NCBI GenBank assembly: GCA_050251735.1
Contig: JBFWMF010000003.1
Coordinates: 114,478 to 178,477 of the forward strand
Length of the DNA: 64,000 nt
Origin: Desulfitobacterium sp050251735
GTDB taxonomy: Bacteria; Bacillota; Desulfitobacteriia; Desulfitobacteriales; Desulfitobacteriaceae
Direction: 5' to 3'
A model generated the notes under the pieces. The model did no database searches. It was not told the origin of the DNA and worked only from the letters and a program-made list of their open reading frames with translations. The position numbers and the translations under genes were made by a program. Shown here in pieces: positions 16,969-23,995 of the stretch. Every line of letters starts with the position of its first letter. The stretch's first letter is position 1.

Positions 16969-19491
16969 ATGTCAACTGAAGAAATCCAGGGAGGGAAAGT
17001 TCTCCCGAGGGAAATCTCGGAGGAGCTTCGAAAATCATTTATTGATTATTCTATGAGTGTTATCGTCAGCCGAGCTTTGCCCGATGTACGAGATGGCTTA
17101 AAGCCAGTTCATAGGCGCATTATTTATACACTTCATGAGTTAGGAATGACCCCTAATAAGCCTTTCAGCAAATGCGCAAGGCTTGTTGGAGATTGCATGG
17201 GAAAATTCCATCCCCATGGTGACAGCTCCATTTATGATGCAGTCGTTCGCTTAGCCCAAGATTTTTCCACTCGTTATCCTTTAGTCGAAGGACATGGTAA
17301 TTTTGGCTCTGTTGATGGTGACTCAGCGGCAGCTATGCGTTATACCGAGGCCAGAATGTCTAAAATAACGCAATATATGCTGGCTGACATCGATAAGGAT
17401 ACAGTGGATTTTCAACCCAACTATGATGAGAGACTAGAAGAACCCAAGGTTTTACCAGCAAAATTTCCTAATCTTTTGGTCAATGGTTCCTCTGGAATCG
17501 CGGTGGGAATGGCCACCAATATTCCTCCCCATAATTTTGTTGAAGTGATTGATGGAACGATAGCTCAGATGGAAAATCCCGATATTGAGATTAAAGAACT
17601 GATGACCTATATCAAAGGCCCTGATTTTCCTACAGGTGCAACCATAATGGGAACCGAAGGAATTATTTCTGCTTACAAAACCGGTAAAGGAAGTTTTAAA
17701 ATAAGGGCTAAAGCCCATATTGAGGAAATGGAAAAGTCCGGAAAAATGCGGATTATTGTTAGCGAGCTTCCTTACATGGTCAATAAAGCCAGACTTGTAG
17801 AAAAAATTGCCGAGTTGGTAAGAGAGAAAAAGATCGAAGGGATTACCGACCTTCGGGATGAATCTGACCGTACAGGCATGCGGGTTGTGATGGAACTGCG
17901 CCGGGATGTTAACCCCCAGGTCCTTCTCAATCAGCTCTATAAGCACACCCAGATGGAAGACAGCTTTGGAGTTAATCTTTTAGCCTTAGTGGATGGCCAA
18001 CCTAAAGTACTCAACCTTAAGCAAATCATTCATTATTTTATTGAGCATCAAAAAGATGTTATTACCAGGAGAACCCGTTTTGAGTTGAATAAGGCAGAAG
18101 CTGAAGCTCATATTTTAGAGGGCTTGAGAATTGCTTTAGACTATATTGACGAAGTCATTAGTATTATTAGAACTTCTGCTGATGAGCAAGATGCTAAAGA
18201 CAAATTGATGTCACGCTTTGGACTGAGTGATAAGCAATCTCAAGCGATTGTGGATATGCGTCTAAAGAGACTCACCGGGTTAGAGCGGGAGAAGATCGAA
18301 GAACAGTATCAAAAACTTCAAGAAACCATCGCTTATTTAAAGGCTGTTCTCGAGTCGGAACAAATGGTCTTAGATATTATTAAGCAAGAGCTTCAAGAGG
18401 TCAAAGAAAAATTTGGGGATGAAAGACGCACGGAAATTTCCATTGATGTGTCTCGTATGGATATCGAAGATTTAATTGATGATGAGGAAGTGGTCGTGAC
18501 CATGTCTCATCGGGGTTATATCAAGAGAATCCCCTTGAGTACCTATAAAAGTCAACGCCGCGGTGGTCGAGGCGTTCAAGGAATGTCCACCCGTGAAGAG
18601 GATTTTGTGGAACATCTCTTTACCACCACGACACATCATTATATTCTGTTCTTTACGACCCGTGGGAAAGTCTATCGTTTGAAAACCTATGAAATACCCG
18701 AAGCTGGTCGCACCGGCAAAGGGACAGCGATTGTCAATCTCTTAAATATTAACCCAAGCGAGGAACAGATTACCACGGCTCTATCGATAAGGGAATATGA
18801 TGAAGATTTTCATCTCTTTATGGCTACCAAGCATGGTATCGTGAAAAAAACCTTGTTAAGGGAATACAACTCCTCGCGTAAGGATGGTTTAATCGCCATC
18901 AGCTTACATGAGGATGATGAACTGATCGGCGTCCGCTTAACGAAAGCGGATGAACATATCCTTATGGCTACTCAAAAGGGTCTGTGTATTCGCTTTGCAG
19001 AATCGGATGTCCGTCAGATGGGACGCACAGCCCATGGCGTCAAAGGGATTTCTCTCGGCGAAGGAGATTCCGTGGTCAGTATGGATGTAATATATGAAGA
19101 AGACGCGGAAATACTATCCATGACCGAGCATGGCTTCTCGAAACGCACCAATCCTTCAGAATACAGAGTTCAAGGACGGGGTGGTAAGGGTATCATCGCT
19201 TCGAAATTAACAGAGAAAACAGGTCTCTTAGTCGGACTAAAAGTAATTGTACCGGATGATGAACTCATGATTATTACCGATGATGGTATTATTATCCGCC
19301 AAGAAGTCACCGGTATATCGAAGCAAGGACGTTCCGCCCAAGGCGTTATGGCTATGCGAACAACCGGCGAAAGCAAAGTGGTGGCCATCGCCAAAGTCGC
19401 CAATAAAGAGGATGACGACGAGTTAGAAAACGTGGGAAATGAAGAAATAGCCACAATAGAAGCAACCGAAATAGAATCTAACGAAGAATAG
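16969..19491 (+). CDS. gyrA: DNA gyrase subunit A
   Basis: 840 aa. Catalytic tyrosine Y125 in AAAMRYTEARM. The quinolone region reads HPHGDSSIYD, with the usual Ser and Asp (S86, D90), that is, a susceptible-type sequence. The coiled-coil gate follows, then a beta-pinwheel domain containing the GyrA box RRGGRGVQG (near 525-533). The C terminus is an acidic tail (DDDELENVGNEEIATIEATE). It has a ribosome-binding site AAGGGGGG before the ATG. It is cotranscribed with gyrB. Confidence 0.98.
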   Translation: MSTEEIQGGKVLPREISEELRKSFIDYSMSVIVSRALPDVRDGLKPVHRRIIYTLHELGMTPNKPFSKCARLVGDCMGKFHPHGDSSIYDAVVRLAQDFSTRYPLVEGHGNFGSVDGDSAAAMRYTEARMSKITQYMLADIDKDTVDFQPNYDERLEEPKVLPAKFPNLLVNGSSGIAVGMATNIPPHNFVEVIDGTIAQMENPDIEIKELMTYIKGPDFPTGATIMGTEGIISAYKTGKGSFKIRAKAHIEEMEKSGKMRIIVSELPYMVNKARLVEKIAELVREKKIEGITDLRDESDRTGMRVVMELRRDVNPQVLLNQLYKHTQMEDSFGVNLLALVDGQPKVLNLKQIIHYFIEHQKDVITRRTRFELNKAEAEAHILEGLRIALDYIDEVISIIRTSADEQDAKDKLMSRFGLSDKQSQAIVDMRLKRLTGLEREKIEEQYQKLQETIAYLKAVLESEQMVLDIIKQELQEVKEKFGDERRTEISIDVSRMDIEDLIDDEEVVVTMSHRGYIKRIPLSTYKSQRRGGRGVQGMSTREEDFVEHLFTTTTHHYILFFTTRGKVYRLKTYEIPEAGRTGKGTAIVNLLNINPSEEQITTALSIREYDEDFHLFMATKHGIVKKTLLREYNSSRKDGLIAISLHEDDELIGVRLTKADEHILMATQKGLCIRFAESDVRQMGRTAHGVKGISLGEGDSVVSMDVIYEEDAEILSMTEHGFSKRTNPSEYRVQGRGGKGIIASKLTEKTGLLVGLKVIVPDDELMIITDDGIIIRQEVTGISKQGRSAQGVMAMRTTGESKVVAIAKVANKEDDDELENVGNEEIATIEATEIESNEE

Positions 19492-19573
19492 CAATATAAT
19501 ATAAGACCAGTGTGCAACATTGAATATTTCAGTGTATAAACTGCCAGTCAGACAAGAACGGGGCTGAAAATGC

Positions 19574-20143
19574 ATGAACAAGCGGATTGGGGTGTTGTCT
19601 CTCGATAGAACCTTTATTCATCCTTGTCTGCCATGCTTAGACTCAGACTTTCAAGTGGTTGAGGTTCGGACAAGAGAGAATTGTGATACTATTCATGGCT
19701 TGATGATTGTTGGTAGCGAAAGCTTGCCAGAGAGTATTCTTTTTCCAAAGGAATTAGGAGAAAGAATTAAGGAATTAGCCAGGCTAGATTTCCCTATCTA
19801 CGGAATATGCTCCGGAATGGTTTTAATGAGTAAAGGCTCTCCGGAGCAAGGGAATAATCGACTTGGCTTGATGGATGTTGCTGTCGCCGGTGAACCTATG
19901 GAGGGAAAGATCGATGCGTATCTGTCTATACCTGCTTTGGGAACAAAACCGGTGAAGGCAGCTTTTGACGAGTCGTATTATATCCAAGAAGTTGCCCCGA
20001 ATGTAGGGATTTTATCAGAATATAATGGTAAAATAGTGTTTGTGAGACAGGGTAATCTGTTGGCCAGTGCCTTCCATCCTGACAGCAGTGCAGATGATCG
20101 TGTTTATCGCTATTTTCTGGATATTGTCAATGGCAAAATCTAA
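19574..20143 (+). CDS. PdxT-like glutamine amidotransferase, orphan
   Basis: 189 aa class I glutaminase fold resembling PdxT, the ammonia-producing subunit of PLP synthase. Visible motifs are GSES near residue 47-50 (PdxT GGES), the nucleophile in GICSGM (C79), and H168 in AFHPD. PdxT normally has HPE at the triad end; here the third residue is D170. No pdxS synthase lies beside it, and it sits alone between gyrA and serS. It could be a true PdxT serving a distant pdxS, or a relative with altered activity. I therefore give no symbol. Confidence 0.7.
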   Translation: MNKRIGVLSLDRTFIHPCLPCLDSDFQVVEVRTRENCDTIHGLMIVGSESLPESILFPKELGERIKELARLDFPIYGICSGMVLMSKGSPEQGNNRLGLMDVAVAGEPMEGKIDAYLSIPALGTKPVKAAFDESYYIQEVAPNVGILSEYNGKIVFVRQGNLLASAFHPDSSADDRVYRYFLDIVNGKI

Positions 20144-20173
20144 AAGTAAGTGTTCAGATATGGAGGATTTCAG

Positions 20174-21439
20174 ATGCTTGATCTAAAATTTGTACGCACA
20201 AACCCTGAGGTAGTAAAAGATGCGCTCCAAAAAAGAAATTCCAATGTCAGCTTGGACGAGTTTTTAAAGCAAGAAGAGGAACGACGTAAGCTTCTTTTTG
20301 ATGTGGAAACCTTAAAAGCTAAACGCAATACTGTCTCTGAAGAAGTAGGACGGCGCAAGAAGAGCGGTGAAGATGCCGAACAGCTCATTTTGGAGATGCG
20401 GGAAGTTGGTCAAGATATCAAGAATCTTGAGGAACAACTCACTAAGATAGAAAATGATATGGAAACCGTACTCTATGGGATTCCAAATATTCCCCATGCC
20501 TCTGTGCCGGTAGGTAGCGATGAATCAGCCAATGTCCAAGTGCGTAGCTGGGGAACTCCGGGACGTTTTGATTATCAGCCCTTGGCCCATTATGAAATTG
20601 GCGAAAAGCTGGATATTCTGGATTTCGCCAGAGCGGGAAAGGTCACGGGAGCCCGCTTTACCTTTTATAAAGGCTTAGGGGCCAAGCTGGAAAGATCTTT
20701 GATTAGTTTTATGCTGGATCGGCATACTGCGAAAGGGTATGTTGAAGTCCTTCCTCCCTATATGGTCCATCGGAATTCCATGATTGGTACCGGCCAGCTT
20801 CCCAAATTTGAGGAAGATGCCTTTAAGGTGGCAGGGACGGAATATTTCTTAATTCCGACAGCAGAAGTGCCGGTGACCAATATGTACAGAGAGGAAATCC
20901 TCGAGGCGGATCAGCTGCCCATTCACCATTGCGCTTATAGCGCTTGTTTCCGGGCCGAAGCCGGGTCTGCAGGTAGGGACACTCGGGGATTAATCCGTCA
21001 ACATCAATTCAACAAAGTAGAATTGGTGAAGTTTGCTATGCCTGAGAATTCCTATGAGGAGCTAGAAGCCTTAACACGAGATGCGGAAAGTATCCTCCAG
21101 GAGTTGGAATTGCCTTATCGGGTCATGGCGCTCTCCACAGGAGATTTAGGCTTTAGTTCTGCCAAAACCTATGATTTAGAGGTATGGCTGCCCAGCTTTA
21201 ATACCTATCGGGAAATTTCTTCTTGTAGTAATTTTGAAGATTTCCAAGCACGTCGGGCCAATATACGTTTCCGTCGAGCACCGAAAGCAAAGCCCGAGTA
21301 CCTTCATACCCTCAATGGTAGCGGCTTAGCAATTGGCCGTACGGTATCAGCAATTCTCGAAAACTATCAAGAAGCTGATGGACGGGTTAGAGTTCCCAAA
21401 GTACTTCAACCCTATATGGGCGTCGAGTATATTGGCTAA
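20174..21439 (+). CDS. serS: Seryl-tRNA synthetase
   Basis: 421 aa class II synthetase that charges tRNA-Ser. N-terminal antiparallel coiled-coil arm (about 30-100) that grips the long variable arm of tRNA-Ser. Motif 2 contains FRAEAGSAGRDTRGLIRQHQ and motif 3 GSGLAIGRTVSAILENYQ. The frame opens 8 codons earlier, but ATG 20174 has TGGAGG at proper distance and gives the classical start MLDLKFVRTNPE. The tRNA-Ser(UGA) gene follows 74 bp downstream. Two other tRNA-Ser genes lie within 5 kb. Confidence 0.98.
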   Translation: MLDLKFVRTNPEVVKDALQKRNSNVSLDEFLKQEEERRKLLFDVETLKAKRNTVSEEVGRRKKSGEDAEQLILEMREVGQDIKNLEEQLTKIENDMETVLYGIPNIPHASVPVGSDESANVQVRSWGTPGRFDYQPLAHYEIGEKLDILDFARAGKVTGARFTFYKGLGAKLERSLISFMLDRHTAKGYVEVLPPYMVHRNSMIGTGQLPKFEEDAFKVAGTEYFLIPTAEVPVTNMYREEILEADQLPIHHCAYSACFRAEAGSAGRDTRGLIRQHQFNKVELVKFAMPENSYEELEALTRDAESILQELELPYRVMALSTGDLGFSSAKTYDLEVWLPSFNTYREISSCSNFEDFQARRANIRFRRAPKAKPEYLHTLNGSGLAIGRTVSAILENYQEADGRVRVPKVLQPYMGVEYIG

Positions 21440-21467
21440 ACAAAATTGAGCTATGCAAAATTGAACA

Positions 21468-21496
21468 TTTACATCGACAAAAAATTATGATATACT
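21468..21496 (+). promoter_or_regulatory. Promoter of the tRNA-Ser(UGA) unit
   Basis: TTTACA (21468-21473), 17-nt spacer, TATACT (21491-21496), 16 nt before the tRNA 5' end. No comparable promoter is visible before the next tRNA (Arg), so this may drive both. Confidence 0.7.
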
Positions 21497-21512
21497 AACT
21501 TCCGTCACATCT

Positions 21513-21601
21513 GGAGGGGTGTCCGAGTGGTTTAAGGAGCCGGTCTTGAAAACCGGTGACTCCGCAAGGGGCCGTGGGTTCGAATCCCACCCCCTCCGCC
21601 A
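21513..21601 (+). tRNA. tRNA-Ser(UGA), CCA encoded
   Basis: 89 nt with acceptor GGAGGGG/CCCCTCC, anticodon loop CTTGAAA giving UGA, a long class II variable arm, T loop TTCGAAT and encoded CCA. Its 3' end (21581-21602) is copied exactly at 21697-21718 in the following repeat. Confidence 0.96.
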
Positions 21602-21611
21602 TCATAAAATC

Positions 21612-21717
21612 AGGATTCGAACGGGAGGGAGATAAAAAATGCGCCCTTTGGAAGCATTTTCCCGACCCGGCGTGATAGTGAGGGAACCGAACGGAGCGAA
21701 TCCCACCCCCTCCGCCA
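21612..21717 (+). repeat. tRNA-tail mimic element, copy 1
   Basis: Hairpin-type repeat after tRNA-Ser(UGA). The 5' arm AGGATTCGAAC is the reverse complement of the tRNA T loop and stem. The 3' part (21697-21717) is a direct copy of the tRNA 3' end including CCA. In between lies the constant core at 21636-21660 (stem AAAATGC/GCATTTT around loop GCCCTTTGGAA), then GGCGTGATAG. Copies 2-4 share the core but carry arms matching their own tRNA. Confidence 0.85.
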
Positions 21718-21743
21718 TTATTTTTACCAATTAGCGATGATCG

Positions 21744-21773
21744 AGGTTCGAGGCACGAGTTTCGAACCTTTTT
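21744..21773 (+). terminator. Hairpin with T tail between tRNA-Ser and tRNA-Arg
   Basis: AGGTTCGA (21744-21751) pairs with TCGAACCT (21762-21769), followed by TTTT. It looks like a terminator but ends only 10 nt before the tRNA-Arg 5' end. There is no room for a promoter after it. Its arms themselves resemble a T-arm (GGTTCGA). It could instead be a processing or attenuation structure. Confidence 0.5.
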
Positions 21774-21782
21774 ACTAATTCT

Positions 21783-21861
21783 GGCCTCGTAGCTCAGGTG
21801 GATAGAGCGGGGGTTTCCTAAACCCTGTCTTGCGGGGGTTCGAGTCCTCCCGGGGCCACCA
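21783..21861 (+). tRNA. tRNA-Arg(CCU), CCA encoded
   Basis: 79 nt. Acceptor GGCCTCG/CGGGGCC, D arm GCTCAGGTGGATAGAGC, anticodon loop TTCCTAA giving CCU, T arm GGGGGTTCGAGTCCTCC, encoded CCA. Its 3' end (21841-21863) is repeated exactly at 21962-21984. Confidence 0.94.
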
Positions 21862-21878
21862 TTATCAAATTATGTAAA

Positions 21879-21982
21879 AGGACTCGAACGGGCGTTAAGA
21901 AAATGCGCCCTTTGGAAGCATTTTTAGCCCTGGCGTGATAGCAATCCGAAGGATTGCGGAGCGAGTCCTCCCGGGGCCACCA
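21879..21982 (+). repeat. tRNA-tail mimic element, copy 2 (Arg-type arms)
   Basis: It has the same core as copy 1 (21900-21924) and the same GGCGTGATAGC. Its 5' arm AGGACTCGAAC is the reverse complement of the tRNA-Arg T arm, and the 3' part (21962-21982) copies the tRNA-Arg 3' end with CCA. The inner stem here is GCAATCC/GGATTGC, a different sequence from the other copies at that place. It ends 17 nt before tadA. Confidence 0.85.
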
Positions 21983-21999
21983 TTGAAAACTGAGGTACT

Positions 22000-22446
22000 A
22001 TGAGTCATCAAAAGTGGATGAGTTTAGCACTTGAGGAAGCACAGCTTGCCTTTGAGCAAGGGGAAGTACCGATCGGGGCGGTAGTTGTGCATAATAATCA
22101 AGTCATTGCCAAAGCCCATAATGAAAAGGAATTAAGGCAGGATCCCACAGCACACGCCGAAGTGTTGGCCGTGCAGAGGGCTACCCAAGCCTTAGGAGTT
22201 TGGCGTCTTTCCGAAGCCACGCTTTATGTCACCCTCGAGCCCTGCCCCATGTGCGCAGGAGCCCTTGTTCAAGCTCGCTTGAAAACTCTTGTTTTTGGAG
22301 CAGCTGATCTTAAGGGTGGGGCCGTGGGTTCAGTAATGAATGTCTTAGACATGAATCGCTGGAATCATCGTGTAGAGGTTGTGGCGGGGATTCTTGAAGA
22401 AGAATGTGCCCAGATTTTGAAGGATTTTTTTAAAAAGCTACGCTAA
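22000..22446 (+). CDS. tadA: tRNA-specific adenosine deaminase TadA
   Basis: 148 aa zinc-dependent cytidine-deaminase-fold enzyme that makes inosine at the wobble position of tRNA-Arg(ACG). Zinc ligands and catalytic Glu are in HAEVLA (H52, E54) and PCPMC (C82, C85). The ATG at 22000 has only a modest upstream GAGGT. It starts 17 nt after the CCA end of repeat copy 2, so that element lies in its 5' leader or promoter. It may be cotranscribed with the tRNA-Ser/tRNA-Arg unit. In related origin regions tadA is likewise near serS and dnaX. Confidence 0.96.
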   Translation: MSHQKWMSLALEEAQLAFEQGEVPIGAVVVHNNQVIAKAHNEKELRQDPTAHAEVLAVQRATQALGVWRLSEATLYVTLEPCPMCAGALVQARLKTLVFGAADLKGGAVGSVMNVLDMNRWNHRVEVVAGILEEECAQILKDFFKKLR

Positions 22447-22504
22447 TTTTTGTTAGTTTTGCTCAAGTGCAATGAGTATTGTCATATCATTTGAGCTTAT
22501 ATAC

Positions 22505-22593
22505 GGAGGAGTATCGAAGTGGTCATAACGGGGCTGACTCGAAATCAGTTGACGGGCAACCGTCCGTGGGTTCGAATCCCACCTCCTCCGCCA
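22505..22593 (+). tRNA. tRNA-Ser(CGA), CCA encoded
   Basis: 89 nt. Acceptor GGAGGAG/CTCCTCC, anticodon loop CTCGAAA giving CGA, long variable arm, T loop TTCGAAT, encoded CCA. It is followed by a terminator and two mimic elements carrying its 3' sequence. Confidence 0.95.
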
Positions 22594-22605
22594 TAAGTAA
22601 TAGAT

Positions 22606-22635
22606 CCGCATGAATTTTGTGTTTATGCGGTTTTT
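22606..22635 (+). terminator. Terminator after tRNA-Ser(CGA)
   Basis: CCGCATGAA pairs with TTTATGCGG, followed by TTTTT. It is part of a 50-nt segment (22593-22642) that recurs at 22943-22992 with about four differences. Confidence 0.8.
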
Positions 22636-22654
22636 ATATGCCCAAAATGTGTAA

Positions 22655-22767
22655 AGGAGGTGGGATTCGAACGGGCGGAAACAGAAAATGCGCCCTTTGG
22701 AAGCATTTTCCCGCCCCGGCGTGATAGCGAGGGTATCCGAGCGGAGCGAATCCCACCTCCTCCGCCA
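22655..22767 (+). repeat. tRNA-tail mimic element, copy 3
   Basis: Perfect 15-bp arms: AGGAGGTGGGATTCG (22655-22669) and CGAATCCCACCTCCT (22747-22761). The right arm is a direct copy, and the left arm an inverted copy, of tRNA-Ser(CGA) 22573-22587. The direct copy goes on through CCA to 22771 (25 identical bases). Core at 22685-22709. Confidence 0.88.
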
Positions 22768-22777
22768 TAAGAAAGTG

Positions 22778-22810
22778 AAACCCGCGTTAGTATGTTAATG
22801 CGGGTTTTTT
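22778..22810 (+). terminator. Terminator between mimic copies 3 and 4
   Basis: AAACCCGC (22778-22785) pairs with GCGGGTTT (22800-22807) and runs into T6. It is a strong intrinsic terminator shape, unrelated in sequence to the one at 22606. Confidence 0.8.
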
Positions 22811-22831
22811 GTTGGAATGAATGTATGTGAA

Positions 22832-22942
22832 GAGGTGGGATTCGAACGGGAGGGGAATAAAAAATGCGCCCTTTGGAAGCATTTTCCCGACCCGGCGTGA
22901 TAGCGAGGGAATCCGAGCGGAGCGAATCCCACCTCCTCCCCA
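22832..22942 (+). repeat. tRNA-tail mimic element, copy 4
   Basis: 13-bp perfect arms (22832-22844 and 22923-22935) again match tRNA-Ser(CGA). The core is at 22861-22885. The tRNA-like end is slightly decayed (CTCCCCA where the tRNA has CTCCGCCA). It is followed by a copy of the tRNA's own terminator region. Confidence 0.85.
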
Positions 22943-22957
22943 ATAAGTAATAGATCA

Positions 22958-22985
22958 GCATGAATATAGTGTTCATGCGGTTTTT
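22958..22985 (+). terminator. Duplicated copy of the tRNA-Ser(CGA) terminator
   Basis: GCATGAA (22958-22964) pairs with TTCATGC (22972-22978), followed by GG and TTTTT. The surrounding 22943-22992 nearly repeats 22593-22642, which shows a segmental duplication. Confidence 0.75.
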
Positions 22986-23009
22986 ATATGCCAAGAAGGC
23001 GTAAAAGTA

Positions 23010-23051
23010 GCCTGTCCCAAATTAGACAACGTTGTCTAATTTGGGACAGGC
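23010..23051. repeat. Perfect 42-bp palindrome
   Basis: 21-nt arms without a loop: GCCTGTCCCAAATTAGACAA plus C, followed by its exact reverse complement. It directly follows the duplicated terminator region. The TGTCCCAA end looks like some insertion-sequence termini, but there is no transposase nearby. Confidence 0.8.
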
Positions 23052-23284
23052 CTAGAGTGATTAGTTTGTATCATCATCTTGGGCGGTGGTCATGATATAA
23101 GATAGAGTGCAGCCCGCCCATGATATGTAAAGCTACCGCACCAACCACCCGTAATCCTGCCGGCAATCAATTATATAATCAACATAACTGTTATTATCCG
23201 CAAAGCTATCTAAAAATCTAATACCATGATGACAAATATACTCGAAGAATTCTGAATTAATTAATCTAATTTTCTGACAATATA
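23052..23284. other. Gene-free stretch before the ncRNA candidate
   Basis: No credible frame. A GGGCGG (23081-23086)/CCGCCC (23114-23119) pair with nearby CATGATAT repeats is visible, of unknown meaning. Confidence 0.35.
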
Positions 23285-23313
23285 TTGACAAACTCGTACT
23301 TCCGGGTTATACT
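23285..23313 (+). promoter_or_regulatory. Consensus promoter of the ncRNA candidate
   Basis: TTGACA (23285-23290), exactly 17 nt, TATACT (23308-23313). Nothing translated follows for 470 bp. Confidence 0.75.
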
Positions 23314-23319
23314 ATGATT

Positions 23320-23690
23320 AATCTAAGAAATAGCCTTCAAGGAGGTTAAAGTATTAGATACCACCCTGAAAATAGTGAGCAATAGTAAGAAGTAATCTAC
23401 TGAAGACATAAGCTTTGTTGGCGAAATTACTGAAAAAGCCTAGGCTAAAGTAAGTAAACAGGCTAGCTGAAAGACTTAGTAACTAGGGAAACTGAAAACT
23501 AGAGTTAAGAGTAAGAAAGCCTAAGCTTCGAGTAATGAGGTAGATGAGATAAGTAGAGACTTCGAGCTAAAGCAAACGAAATTCAGGGAAACTTCAAAAG
23601 GAGGAGTGCTCAAGTTGCACATCCTAGCCGGCAAAGGGTAAGCAGGGTTCCAGACAAGGAATCAGTAAGCTTGCCCTTTGCTATTTATTT
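23320..23690 (+). ncRNA. Candidate structured non-coding RNA, about 370 nt
   Basis: It starts at a consensus promoter and ends at a long hairpin (23631-23681: GCAAAGGGTAAGC pairs with GCTTGCCCTTTGC, with an inner GGTTCC/GGAATC stem) followed by TATTTATTT. The interior is purine-rich with no frame of note. Several stems are visible by eye: AGTAAT/ATTACT (23391-23456 area), AGCCT/AGGCT, AGCTTCGA/TCGAGCT, and AGGAGTGC/GCACATCCT. It contains two AAGGAGG-like sites, and a TTG after the second would give only eight codons. I do not recognise it as tmRNA, 6S RNA, RNase P RNA or a named riboswitch. Confidence 0.5.
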
Positions 23691-23705
23691 CCGTGTCAGG
23701 TTTAC

Positions 23706-23759
23706 TTGACTTCATAAGGCTAGGTTGTTATATTATATGTAAGGTAAACCTTACATATA
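23706..23759 (+). promoter_or_regulatory. Promoter and overlapping operator of the XRE operon
   Basis: TTGACT (23706-23711), 17 nt, TATATT (23729-23734). A near-perfect palindrome with 12-nt arms (23734-23745 and 23748-23759, TATATGTAAGGT/ACCTTACATATA) begins at the last base of the -10. The XRE regulator encoded next probably binds it. Confidence 0.8.
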
Positions 23760-23788
23760 GAGAGGATTCCTTAAAAGGAGGTATTGCC

Positions 23789-23995
23789 GTGCAAAACCAT
23801 GTTAAGCGCCTCCGGGAAGAGCGCGGGCTGACTCAAAAAGAACTTGGTGAAAAGGTAGGCGTATCCCGCCAAGCCATCAACGCCATCGAGATGGGCAAGT
23901 TTGATCCTTCGATTTGGCTTGCCTATGATTTGGCGAACTACTTCGGGATATCAATTGAGGTACTATTTCTTTTCAAGGAGGAGGATCGGAAATGA
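23789..23995 (+). CDS. XRE-family helix-turn-helix regulator
   Basis: 68 aa from a GTG start with AAAAGGAGG 7 nt upstream; an upstream frame extension overlaps the promoter and is rejected. Residues 4-58 form a classical Cro/C1-type HTH: VKRLREERGLTQKELGEKVGVSR, then QAINAIEMGKFDPS. Such short YgzD-like regulators usually repress their own operon. Here a 12+12 palindrome sits on the promoter. Its stop overlaps the ATG of the next gene (ATGA), so it is translationally coupled to the membrane protein. Confidence 0.9.
   Translation: MQNHVKRLREERGLTQKELGEKVGVSRQAINAIEMGKFDPSIWLAYDLANYFGISIEVLFLFKEEDRK

Noticed and set aside
22623..22994. 123-aa minus-strand frame across mimic copies 3 and 4
   Set aside because: It is made of the repeat elements read in reverse (internal SLAITPGREN- and MLPKGAF-like strings come from the core). 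No start signal; the conservation is at the RNA-structure level.
23600..23640. GGAGG plus TTG start giving an eight-codon peptide in the ncRNA
   Set aside because: Too short and runs into the terminal hairpin; spacing is long. Kept only as a remark.
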